Source: Spirochaetales bacterium Spiro_07
GTDB lineage: Bacteria > Spirochaetota > Spirochaetia > Treponematales > Treponemataceae
DNA length: 58,334 bases
Assembly (NCBI GenBank): GCA_001603145.1
Contig: LVBI01000039.1
Span: forward strand, 1 to 58,334
Direction: 5' to 3'
Positions 7,622 to 15,542 of this stretch are shown here, one piece after another (the stretch's first letter is position 1; each line of letters begins with the position of its first letter). The position numbers and the translations under genes were made by a program. Below the pieces are notes generated by a model, which had not been told where the DNA came from, made no database searches, and saw only the letters and a program-made list of their open reading frames with translations.

Positions 7622-7651
7622 CTGACCGCTTTTTGCAGCGAAGGAGCAATA

Positions 7652-8254
7652 ATGCTTGTTAATATCGATGAAATCAAAATAAAGAAGCGCGTAAGAAAAG
7701 ATATGGGCGATTTGGAATCGCTCAAAGAAAGCTTGCGCCTTTATGGGCTTCTGAACCCGATTACATTGAACGAGCGTTATGAGCTTATCGCGGGGCACAG
7801 ACGGCTTGAAGCCGCAAAAGCCCTCGGCTGGACAACCATAAACGCGCAGATTATTTCTGTTTCAGACAAGATTACGCTTCTTGAGATGGAACTCGAAGAG
7901 AACACGCAGCGTTCAGATTTTTCGCAAGAAGAGCTTATTGCAGGCTACACGCAGCTTGAAAAGCTGAAAAACCCAAGCTTTATAAGAAAAGTCTTCAACT
8001 GGATAGCAAATTTCTTTACCGGAATTAATGAAGCTTCTGAAGAAAAACGCCGTGAAAAAGCAACTAACGCTAAGCGTCTGCTTCTGCTTATTCCGCTTGG
8101 CATAATTCTTATAGCCGTTGGCGCAATTCTTTTTAAGAAAAGCTACATAAGCACCATTGTTCACGTTTTCTCTGACACAACCGCAGTAGTTCTGATTGTA
8201 ATCGGCCTTCTCAACGCCGCAAGGCTGCTGCTTTTCAAGCGCTCGAACAGGTAG
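7652..8254 (+). CDS. ParB-like domain protein with two C-terminal membrane helices
   Basis: A 200-residue protein. Residues 1-90 match the ParB/Noc/Srx N-terminal domain: IDEI..KKRVRKD, LKESLRLYGLLNPI, the CTP-contact motif GHRRLEAA (48-55) and ENTQR (83-87). In chromosomal ParB a helix-turn-helix that reads parS would follow; here a charged linker (about 105-140) leads to two hydrophobic helices (about 142-161 and 168-186) and a basic tail. AAGGAG before the ATG fixes the start. It lies directly downstream of PBP1A and is probably co-transcribed, so a link with envelope or division is conceivable but unproven. It is not the segregation ParB. Confidence 0.8.
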   Translation: MLVNIDEIKIKKRVRKDMGDLESLKESLRLYGLLNPITLNERYELIAGHRRLEAAKALGWTTINAQIISVSDKITLLEMELEENTQRSDFSQEELIAGYTQLEKLKNPSFIRKVFNWIANFFTGINEASEEKRREKATNAKRLLLLIPLGIILIAVGAILFKKSYISTIVHVFSDTTAVVLIVIGLLNAARLLLFKRSNR

Positions 8255-8325
8255 CCCGGCTCGCGCCCACCGTTTTAATTTACAAAATAAAGTCAAAAAA
8301 AAAACTACGAATTTACATTCTATCG

Positions 8326-8334
8326 TGTTATAAT
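8326..8334 (+). promoter_or_regulatory. Extended -10 promoter, leaderless start of the TtcA-like gene
   Basis: TGTTATAAT (TGn plus a perfect TATAAT) ends seven bases before the ATG at 8342. No clear -35 at the usual distance, as is common for extended -10 promoters. No Shine-Dalgarno sequence is present. Confidence 0.5.
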
Positions 8335-8341
8335 TTTCTGT

Positions 8342-9070
8342 ATGCCGCAGCCAAAACTTTTTAGCGTTATAGACCGCGCGGTTTTTGATTACCGCCTTAT
8401 CGAAGAAGGTGACAACATTTTAGTTGGCGCTTCTGGTGGCAAAGACTCAACAGCGTTGATTGAATACTTTGCGCATCGGCTCAAGCAGCAGCGCGAGCAT
8501 TTTTCTGTTACGGCACTGAACATTGCAACAGAAATCGCGCCGCCTTTTAGCAAAGAGCTTGCGGAAATCTTCGATGAATGGAATATACCTTTCAAGGTTA
8601 TTACCATTTCGGTGCTAGACAGGCTGAAACCCGGCAGAACGATGAACTGCTGGTGGTGCTCAACGCAGCGGCGCACGGAGCTGAACAACTACGCCATAGC
8701 CAACGGCTTCAACAAAATTGCATTGGGGCATCACTTGGACGACATTCTTGAGACGCTGCTCATGAATGCGCTGAACAAGGGGCAGCTTTCAACAATGCCG
8801 CCGCGCCTGGCTTATGACAAATATCCTGTCACGGTGATAAGGCCGCTGTGTATGGCGCCTGTTACGTTGATTCAGGAACATGCAAAGCAGCAGGGTTACA
8901 TTTCCTCGACATGCACCTGTTCCTATCAGGATAATTCCGGCAGAAAAGAAGCACGGAAACGGCTTGAGGCATTGACGCAGGGCAACAATGCAGAAAAACA
9001 GCGGCTTTTTCATGCGCTCCGCAACGTCCGCATGGAATATTTGACGTATCCCTATAAGGAGAACGATTGA
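8342..9070 (+). CDS. ttcA: TtcA-like PP-loop tRNA thiolation protein
   Basis: A 242-residue PP-loop ATPase of the TtcA/TilS group. The ATP pyrophosphatase motif SGGKDS is at residues 31-36, LGHHLDD at 128-134, the CxxC pair C103/C106 in CWWCSTQRR, and further cysteines C191/C193 (CTCSYQ). TtcA uses two cysteines of a CxxC plus a later cysteine to hold an iron-sulfur cluster and makes 2-thiocytidine at tRNA position 32; the layout here fits. The TilS-specific C-terminal region is absent. The stop overlaps the next start (TGATG), so translation is probably coupled to the regulator that follows. A thiolase of a different tRNA base cannot be excluded. Confidence 0.8.
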   Translation: MPQPKLFSVIDRAVFDYRLIEEGDNILVGASGGKDSTALIEYFAHRLKQQREHFSVTALNIATEIAPPFSKELAEIFDEWNIPFKVITISVLDRLKPGRTMNCWWCSTQRRTELNNYAIANGFNKIALGHHLDDILETLLMNALNKGQLSTMPPRLAYDKYPVTVIRPLCMAPVTLIQEHAKQQGYISSTCTCSYQDNSGRKEARKRLEALTQGNNAEKQRLFHALRNVRMEYLTYPYKEND

Positions 9071-10278
9071 TGATTACATTACCAGTCTTATCAACAACAG
9101 AGGCGATTACTCATGCGATTGATGTAATGTCAAACGACTTAAAAGAGTTTGCGCCAAAAGTGTTTGCTTCTGTGTCTGAAATCGATTCTTTTATTAGGAA
9201 AAACAGCTCTGAACTTGTCTTGCTTGATTTTACCTCAAGCGATTTGCGGAGCGAAGAATATTACAACAAGCTGAAAAAAGACGGAACACTGAATTTTCTA
9301 AACGTCGTGGTGATTGTGGCAGACGAAGGCGAGCGCATGGCGCTTGAAATGGAACTGAACCCTAACCTGCTTTTGTGCATCAACGAGCGCGACTTTTTGC
9401 GCAACTGCACACGCCTTTTCAAGATTTTCAGCCAGAACATACAGTTTCTCTACAACAAGCTTCTGCAATATCATCTGGGCATGAACGGTGCAGGCACATT
9501 CATCTGCGACAACGATTCAGCAGACATTGTGATTTATGCCGACCTGCTTGTGACTTATCTGACAAACACAAGCCGCATCGACATGGACGGCAAATTTCTT
9601 TTGCAGACTTCGCTCATGGAAATGCTTCTGAACGCGCTTGAGCATGGCAATTGCGGCATCACTTATGACGAAAAATCGCGCTGGCTTGAGTCTGGCCACG
9701 ACATTCTGGAGCTTATTGCAAACAGAAACCGCCAGTCTGAAATAAACTGCAAGAAAATTACGATTGACTATAATGCATGCGTTAAAGAAACCAATTTCTG
9801 CATAAAAGATGAAGGAATCGGCTTTGACTGGCGCGCGATGCTTGAGAAAGATATTCAGCCTGACCTGCACGGCATGGGCATCAAGATGACCGAGCGCATG
9901 GTAAAGCATCTTTCGTACAACGAAAAAGGCAACGAAGTTTATTTCGGCATAGACAATTCGCCGAATGCGCCGGAATTGGCCGTAAAAGATTTGCAGCCTG
10001 CAAATTTTAAGCAGGGCGAAGAAATTGTGCTTGACGGCGGTTCAGAAGGAAAAATCGCTTTTTTGCTGGACGGCGCAATAACTTGCAAATGCGGCCGCAA
10101 AAAGACAGAATATCTGCCGAAGAACATTTTTATTCCGCTTTATAAGCGTGAAACTGAAAACGCAACGTTTACGGCTTCTAAAGACACAAGAATAATGGCC
10201 ATAGACAAATCGATTATAGACGGCTTTTTTGATAAAGAAGCCGCGTTCAAGGCCGTGCTAGAAAACAGCCAAAAATAG
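9070..10278 (+). CDS. Pseudo-receiver / RsbW-type ATPase / cNMP-barrel-like regulator
   Basis: 402 residues in three parts. Residues 1-115 look like a response-regulator fold (LVLLDF, then VVVIVADE) but without a full acidic pocket. Residues 150-290 are a GHKL/HATPase domain of anti-sigma (RsbW/SpoIIAB) type: N-box LNALEHGN (N188), DEGIGF (D247) and HGMGIKMTERM (from 267). There is no phosphoacceptor histidine domain, so it is not a standard sensor kinase. Residues 305-402 resemble a cyclic-nucleotide-binding barrel (GSEGKIAFLLDGAI..., then TRIMAIDKSII). ATG 9070 is preferred over TTG 9067 because AAGGAG lies eight bases upstream. It overlaps ttcA by one base. The partner protein is unknown. 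Confidence 0.7.
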   Translation: MITLPVLSTTEAITHAIDVMSNDLKEFAPKVFASVSEIDSFIRKNSSELVLLDFTSSDLRSEEYYNKLKKDGTLNFLNVVVIVADEGERMALEMELNPNLLLCINERDFLRNCTRLFKIFSQNIQFLYNKLLQYHLGMNGAGTFICDNDSADIVIYADLLVTYLTNTSRIDMDGKFLLQTSLMEMLLNALEHGNCGITYDEKSRWLESGHDILELIANRNRQSEINCKKITIDYNACVKETNFCIKDEGIGFDWRAMLEKDIQPDLHGMGIKMTERMVKHLSYNEKGNEVYFGIDNSPNAPELAVKDLQPANFKQGEEIVLDGGSEGKIAFLLDGAITCKCGRKKTEYLPKNIFIPLYKRETENATFTASKDTRIMAIDKSIIDGFFDKEAAFKAVLENSQK

Positions 10279-10307
10279 CACAACCGGTGCACACCCGCGC
10301 GCCACAA

Positions 10308-10394
10308 GAATATGTCATGCTAAACTTGTTAGCCTTCGGCGGCTTTCAGCTCAGCATCTACATTTCGAGATTCCGAAATTAAATTCGGAATGAC
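10308..10394. repeat. Degenerate dispersed repeat, family R4 (TGTCATGCTRAAC)
   Basis: Starts with GTCATGCTAAACTTGTTAG and ends with a hairpin ATTCCGAA/TTCGGAAT followed by GACA. A related block starts with GTCATGCTGAACTTTGTC at about 39591 and ends with GTTCAGAATGAC at 39671. It sits in the tail-to-tail gap between the regulator gene and pncB and could act as a weak bidirectional terminator; that is inference. Confidence 0.45.
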
Positions 10395-10421
10395 ACAGCC
10401 ATACGCGCGCCCAAAAGATTT

Positions 10422-11879
10422 TTAGTTTTGCACTATATTGTCTTTGTTGTCTTTTATGAACAGCATCTTGAAAGATTTAAGCTCTTCAGTTACAGACACT
10501 TTATAAATGTGCGGATTCAGAATGCGCTTATATGATGCATCAAGATATTCAAGCTGCGCAGAAGCAACAGCCCTAGCCTTTTTTAGCGCAGCTTCAGGCG
10601 TTGAGCTTTGGAGCCTTTTGCCTCCTTTCATGTGAAGCACAAGCATCTGCCTGACGGCGGCCGGCTTAAAATCAAACTGTCTGAAATCGCCTGACGGATG
10701 ATAGAAGCGCGAAGTTTTTCCTTCTTCAATAGTTTCATTTTCAAGTGCCAGAATATCGCCACAAGCCATGCCTTTTTCGTCAAACAAGCGCCAGACGTTC
10801 TTTATGCCGGGGTTTGTCGTCTTTTTTATGGTGTCAGAAATCTTCATTGTGGCAACCATCTGGTTGCTGGCATTCTGGCGCGCCGCAAGCTTATAAACGC
10901 CTGTAAACGAAGCTTCGCTGCCGCCTGTGACCATGTGCGTGCCGACGCCCCAGCTGTCAACCGGTGCATTCTGGCTGACAAGCGTTTCTATAATCTCTTC
11001 GTTAAGCTCATTTGAAACAGTTATAAACGCCTTTTCAAGCCCCGCCTCGTCCAGGCGCTTGCGCACTTCTTTTGCAAGATAATTGATGTCGCCCGAATCA
11101 AGACGCACGCCGAAATTAAAGCCTTTCTCTTTCAGTTCTTTGCCGACGATAATCGCGTTTTTAATGCCCGAATTCAGCGTATCATAAGTATCGATGAGAA
11201 ACACCGAATTTTCGGGGTAAATAGCCGCATAGGCGCGGAACGCTTCGAGCTCTGAATCGAAAGACATAACCCAAGAATGGGCCATTGTGCCTGCAACCGG
11301 AATGTTGTACATTTTTCCGGCAAGAACATTGCTTGTTGAAGACGCGCCGCCGATGTAAGAAGCACGCGTCGCGCTCAATGCGCCGTCAAGCCCTTGCGCA
11401 CGCCTTAGTCCGAATTCCATAATCGAGCCTTTTTTTGACGCAAGCCAAACGCGCGCCGCTTTTGTCGCAATTAGGCTCTGAAAATTCAGCTGATTGAGCA
11501 CAAGCCCTTCGATAATCTGCGCTTCTACGATGTTGCCGTGAACGCGGAGCACAGGCTCTTCCGGGAAAATCACCGAGCCTTCTTCCATGGCGTAGATGTC
11601 GCCTGAAAATTTGAAGCTTTCAAGATATTTTAAGAAGCTTTCGTCAAAAATGCCTTGCGCTCTTAGATAAGCTATGTCTTCAGCTGAAAATCTGAAGTTT
11701 TCGAGCATCTCAAGCAGATTATCAAGACCGGCGAATATCGAGAAACCGCCGCCGAATGGCTGCCGCCTGAAAAACACATCGAAAACAGCGGCTGTGTCTT
11801 TGTTCTGGCGGTAAAAACCTTGAGCCATGGTGAGTTCGTAATAGTCTGTGAAAAGTGCGCTGAGGGGCAAGTTGTTCAT
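10422..11879 (-). CDS. pncB: Nicotinate phosphoribosyltransferase
   Basis: A 485-residue NAPRTase, which makes nicotinate mononucleotide from nicotinate and PRPP in the Preiss-Handler NAD salvage route. Recognised from FTDYYELTMAQGFY at the N-terminus, EFGLRRAQG...ATRASYIGGASSTSNVLAG, GTMAHSW, FGVRLDSGD and GVGTHMVTGG; the length is normal for the bacterial 480-490-residue branch. With nadK in the same window it points to NAD built by salvage. No Shine-Dalgarno sequence: an extended -10 (11887-11895) lies seven bases before the ATG. A single-gene unit, tail-to-tail with the regulator at 9070-10278. Confidence 0.95.
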   Translation of the reverse strand: MNNLPLSALFTDYYELTMAQGFYRQNKDTAAVFDVFFRRQPFGGGFSIFAGLDNLLEMLENFRFSAEDIAYLRAQGIFDESFLKYLESFKFSGDIYAMEEGSVIFPEEPVLRVHGNIVEAQIIEGLVLNQLNFQSLIATKAARVWLASKKGSIMEFGLRRAQGLDGALSATRASYIGGASSTSNVLAGKMYNIPVAGTMAHSWVMSFDSELEAFRAYAAIYPENSVFLIDTYDTLNSGIKNAIIVGKELKEKGFNFGVRLDSGDINYLAKEVRKRLDEAGLEKAFITVSNELNEEIIETLVSQNAPVDSWGVGTHMVTGGSEASFTGVYKLAARQNASNQMVATMKISDTIKKTTNPGIKNVWRLFDEKGMACGDILALENETIEEGKTSRFYHPSGDFRQFDFKPAAVRQMLVLHMKGGKRLQSSTPEAALKKARAVASAQLEYLDASYKRILNPHIYKVSVTEELKSFKMLFIKDNKDNIVQN

Positions 11880-12467
11880 GTGGTGAAATATAGCATAAAA
11901 GCAAGGGAAAGGGCAAACCCCTTCATCCGGTCACTGAGCGGAGTCGAAGTGACCGATGTTGGTTGGTGAGCGCAACCGATGCACAGCAACTATTAGCGTC
12001 ATTGCGAGCAAAGCGAAGCAATCTTCTTTTCGCAATAGCCTAATCTACAGATATAGCTCAAGCGGCGAAAAGCGTCTGTTTTTGCAAAAGCAAAAACAGA
12101 CAGTTTGTGTACATTACTGCGCCCTCTAGCTTTTGTGCATTAGCCCAAAACAAGTTGAAAAAGTCAAGATGCCTTTGTGCACCTGTCATTTTCGGGCGTG
12201 CCCCGGCAATCTTTTTAGGCTGATATACACAAGCTGCCGGTTTTGCCCCGCAAAAGCGGCGCTTTTCGCCGAATACTCTTCATTCGTAGCTTAAGCTATT
12301 GCGAAAAGAACAACAAACACAGTGTAGCGCGTTATCGCGCGGTTCGGGTGCGCACAAGCTTGTTCTACGGAATAGCTTAATCTAGCGCACCGCTGCAAGT
12401 TTCCGCTTCGCGTAAACTTGAAAGACTTTGTACATTCCGCGCCCGACAGCATATGTACATATCTACA
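11880..12467. other. Gene-free interval packed with dispersed repeats
   Basis: No credible gene. It holds: an R1 hairpin (11928-11955, same as 329-356) followed by an R1 relative at about 11960-11977; a GTCATTGCGAGCAAAGCGAAGCAATC word (about 11999-12024); a perfect R3 hairpin GTCTGTTTTTGC/GCAAAAACAGAC with loop AAAA (12074-12101); a degraded CCGGCAATC element (about 12186-12212); a second R3-like hairpin (12232-12275); and TACGGAATAGCTTAATC words near 12365. The pncB promoter is at the left edge. Confidence 0.6.
11887..11895 (-). promoter_or_regulatory. Extended -10 promoter, leaderless start of pncB
   Basis: Minus strand TGCTATATT (TGn plus TATATT), with TTGCCC about 18 bases upstream as a poor -35. 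Seven bases separate it from the ATG at 11879, so the message should begin at or beside the start codon. Confidence 0.45.
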
Positions 12468-15400
12468 CTACTCCCCGTAGGTGGTAAGTGTTGAGCCGTT
12501 AGGGGTTTTGGTTACTTCTATGCGGTGGTGAATTCTGGTTCTTAGTTCGCCGACATGGGAGATTATGCCTATCATGCGGTTTTCTCGGATTTCGTCCAGC
12601 ACAGAAAGCGCCTTTTCTAGCGTGGTGTCGTCTAGTGAGCCGAAGCCTTCGTCTATAAAAAGCGAATCAAGCTGCACTCCGCCGCTTCTGCTTTGCACCA
12701 CGTCTGTAAGCGCAAGCGCAAGGCTTATCGAAACAAAGAAGGTCTCGCCGCCGGAGAGTGTGTCGCACGGGCGTTTTTTGCCTGTGTTCGCGTCAAAGAT
12801 TTCAAGGTCTAGCCCTGCATAACGCTGATGGCCGCTTGACCTTTCGGTTTTTAGATGAAGCGAATAGCGGCCGTCTGAAATGCGCGAAAGGCGGCGGCTT
12901 GCGTGTGCGGCAATCTCTTCAAGATAAACGCCCAGAATCCAAGATTCAAAGCTGATTTTCTTAGCGTTGTCGCCGGCCAAATCTTTTGCAAGCGCAACAT
13001 AATTGCGGCTCTTTTCTTCGATGTTCTGCCGTTCCTTGTTCAAGTCTTGCCAGCGCTTAAGGTTTTCAACAATTTCATGCTTCTTGAGCGCAATCTCGTT
13101 AAGCTCTTTTGTCTTTTGCTGATAACCGGCTGTCACGTTTTCAGATTCTGCTTCAAGCGCGGCAATGTCGGGGCGCGCCGTGCCGTCTAATTCAGCTGAA
13201 AGCTTGTCTACCAGGCCGGCAAGCTGTTCTTTACGCGCTTTCCAGTCCTTGCACTGATTTTCAAGCTTGACGCGCTCGTCTTCGCTCAAGAAAGCAGCCT
13301 GCAGAGTTTCTGCCGAATCAAAGCCGTGCGCCTTAAGCTGCTGCTTCAACTTTTCAGCTGAAGTTTCAGACTGTGTTCGCAGCTCTTCTGTCTGGCTAGA
13401 GATAAGCCCTTTCTTGGCTGAATATTCGCTTATAAGCTGCTGCACCTCGCCGCACTGCCTTTCGTAAGAAGCTGTTTCAGTGCGCAAAGCCGCAAGCTGC
13501 TGCCTGTAGCTTTCAACCGCAATTGCGGCCGTTTCTTCCGGCTTGAGCTTGCCCTGCGTCAAAGAATTGAACTGGCTTTTCATGTTCTTATATTCTGCGT
13601 CAAGCGAAGCGTGCTTCTGCAAGCTTGTCTGCAATTCGTTCTGAACAAGCTCAAATTCTTTGCGGTTGTTCTCTTCTTTGCGGCGGTTTTCTGCAAGGCG
13701 GTTGTTGTTCTGCTTGTTCTTGTCACGCTTTGCAACGGCATCGTTCTTTTTTTGAACAGCTTGATTGAACAAATCAGGCGCGTTTTCGTCAGGCTTTTCG
13801 GCGTTGTCAAGCTTAGCCTGAATGTCTTCGTAGCGGCTTTTTACGCCCGCATAAATGCCGAATGTTTCCCTTTCGAGAGATTCGGCTTGGGGCAGGTTCT
13901 CTTTTTTGCAGCGCAGACGCTCTTCAATAGAAAAATCTTCGCTTAAAAAGTCTGCAAGCTTCGGGTGGTGCACAGAACCGCAGACAGGGCAAGGCTCGCC
14001 CTCTTGCAGGTCTTTTGCAAGCGCAAAAGCTTTCTGGTTCTGGTCATACGCGCTCTGCTCCGCCTCAAGCTCGGCAATTTCAGTTTTTAAAAGCTCAAGG
14101 CTTTTCTTTGCATTTTCATAGCGCGCAAAGCTTGCATCAAGCCCTTCTTTGGCCTGCGCTTTATCGCTCAAAAGCTTCTGATATTCTTCAAGATAATTCT
14201 TCTTGGCTTTTGCTTCGTCAAGCTCGCTGTTCGCCTTGTCAAAAGCTTCATCAAGCTCGTCTTGCGGAAGTATCACCGCTTCAAGCCCGGCGGCTTCTTT
14301 TTTGAGCGTGTCTAAATAGCTTTTTATCTTGTCAAGTTTTTCAGAAAGCTGGTCTTTGCGCACAATTTCCAGGTTTAAGTCTTGGCTCAAGACGGTCAAG
14401 TCTTTTTCTATGGCAGCCGCGCGGTTGAGGTCGCTTATCAAAGACGGCATGTTCTCAACTTGTGCTTTTTTTTCTTCAAAAGCAGCTTTGCCGTCTTCAA
14501 GGTTTTGCTTTTCAGCTTCTGCCTCTGCCAGCTCATTTTCAGTTTGCGCCAAATTTTCAGCCGAGCTTTCAAGGCGGCTCTGCAAATCGTTGAAGCTTTC
14601 AAACGCTGGCTTTACAAGAAAAGCCTTGCGGCTCTGCTCAAGCTTTGATTCAATGATTTCAATCTCGCCCTGCTGTGCAAGCACTTCGGTGTTTTCTGCG
14701 TTGAGCGCGGCAAGGTCGTCAAACTTTTGGTTCAAGGCTCGCGCATTTTCAAGCTGAGCGGCAAGCTGCATCTGAAGCTTGTTGATTTCGTCAAGCTCTT
14801 CGCCGTAGCGCTTTTCGGTTTGTTCAAGCCTGGCGATATTTTCTTCGGCATGTTCAAAATCGAACGTCTTTTGCATACTCTCAATCTGGGCTGTTATCTG
14901 CTTCTGGCTCAAAACGAATTCGTCAACCTTGCTTTTGGCAAATTCAGTAATCAGCCTGTAATCGTCAATCGGAAAAAGCTTGGCAAGCGCGTTTTTGCGC
15001 TCATTTGAAGAAAGGCGGAGGAATTCCGCAAAATCGCCCTGCGGCAGAAGCACAATCTTTGAGAATTCTTTAATCGAAAGCCCGATAAGGCTTGCGATCG
15101 CTTCGTCTGCTTCTTGGGTCTTGTTGTAAAGCACAGCCCAGCTTTCACCTAGAGCCGCGCCGTTTGTGGTCTGCCCCGCGCCGCTTGCAAGCTTATAAAG
15201 CACAACTTCGGCCGGTTTTTCAGATTCCTTGCCGTTGCGGTCGGTGTAAGGCTTCGGCGGTGTGCGCTCAATTTTGTAGCGTTCTCCGTTTATGGAAAAA
15301 TCAAAAATCACGCGCGCAATCTCGCTCTTTGGCGCAAAATCTGAGCGCAAGTTGCGCGCCATTCTTGGGTGCGAGCCCGGCAACGCGCCGTAAAGAGCGT

Positions 15401-15542
15401 AGCATATCGAATCAAGAATCGTGGTTTTGCCCGCGCCGGTGTCGCCACAAATGAGGAACATGCTGCCGAGTTCAGAAAAATCTATCTCGGTCTTTTCTGT
15501 AAACGGGCCGATGTTTTCAAGAACAAGCTTATTCGGTTTCAT
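12468..15542 (-). CDS. sbcC: SbcC, ATPase subunit of the SbcCD nuclease
   Basis: 1024 residues, an SMC-like ATPase of the Mre11/Rad50 type that with SbcD cleaves hairpins and protein-blocked DNA ends. Walker A is GDTGAGKTT (33-41). Two long coiled coils follow, with the zinc-hook C518-P-V-C521 between them. The C-terminal half holds the signature LSGGETFFVSISLAL and Walker B LFIDEGFGSLD. All motifs are intact. It is translated after sbcD with a 14-base overlap, which suggests coupled translation. The coiled-coil region gives many false open frames on the other strand. Confidence 0.95.
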   Translation of the reverse strand: MKPNKLVLENIGPFTEKTEIDFSELGSMFLICGDTGAGKTTILDSICYALYGALPGSHPRMARNLRSDFAPKSEIARVIFDFSINGERYKIERTPPKPYTDRNGKESEKPAEVVLYKLASGAGQTTNGAALGESWAVLYNKTQEADEAIASLIGLSIKEFSKIVLLPQGDFAEFLRLSSNERKNALAKLFPIDDYRLITEFAKSKVDEFVLSQKQITAQIESMQKTFDFEHAEENIARLEQTEKRYGEELDEINKLQMQLAAQLENARALNQKFDDLAALNAENTEVLAQQGEIEIIESKLEQSRKAFLVKPAFESFNDLQSRLESSAENLAQTENELAEAEAEKQNLEDGKAAFEEKKAQVENMPSLISDLNRAAAIEKDLTVLSQDLNLEIVRKDQLSEKLDKIKSYLDTLKKEAAGLEAVILPQDELDEAFDKANSELDEAKAKKNYLEEYQKLLSDKAQAKEGLDASFARYENAKKSLELLKTEIAELEAEQSAYDQNQKAFALAKDLQEGEPCPVCGSVHHPKLADFLSEDFSIEERLRCKKENLPQAESLERETFGIYAGVKSRYEDIQAKLDNAEKPDENAPDLFNQAVQKKNDAVAKRDKNKQNNNRLAENRRKEENNRKEFELVQNELQTSLQKHASLDAEYKNMKSQFNSLTQGKLKPEETAAIAVESYRQQLAALRTETASYERQCGEVQQLISEYSAKKGLISSQTEELRTQSETSAEKLKQQLKAHGFDSAETLQAAFLSEDERVKLENQCKDWKARKEQLAGLVDKLSAELDGTARPDIAALEAESENVTAGYQQKTKELNEIALKKHEIVENLKRWQDLNKERQNIEEKSRNYVALAKDLAGDNAKKISFESWILGVYLEEIAAHASRRLSRISDGRYSLHLKTERSSGHQRYAGLDLEIFDANTGKKRPCDTLSGGETFFVSISLALALTDVVQSRSGGVQLDSLFIDEGFGSLDDTTLEKALSVLDEIRENRMIGIISHVGELRTRIHHRIEVTKTPNGSTLTTYGE

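Noticed and set aside
7652..8254. Chromosome-segregation ParB
   Set aside because: No helix-turn-helix or dimer domain, no parA next to it and no parS-like site seen; two membrane helices instead.
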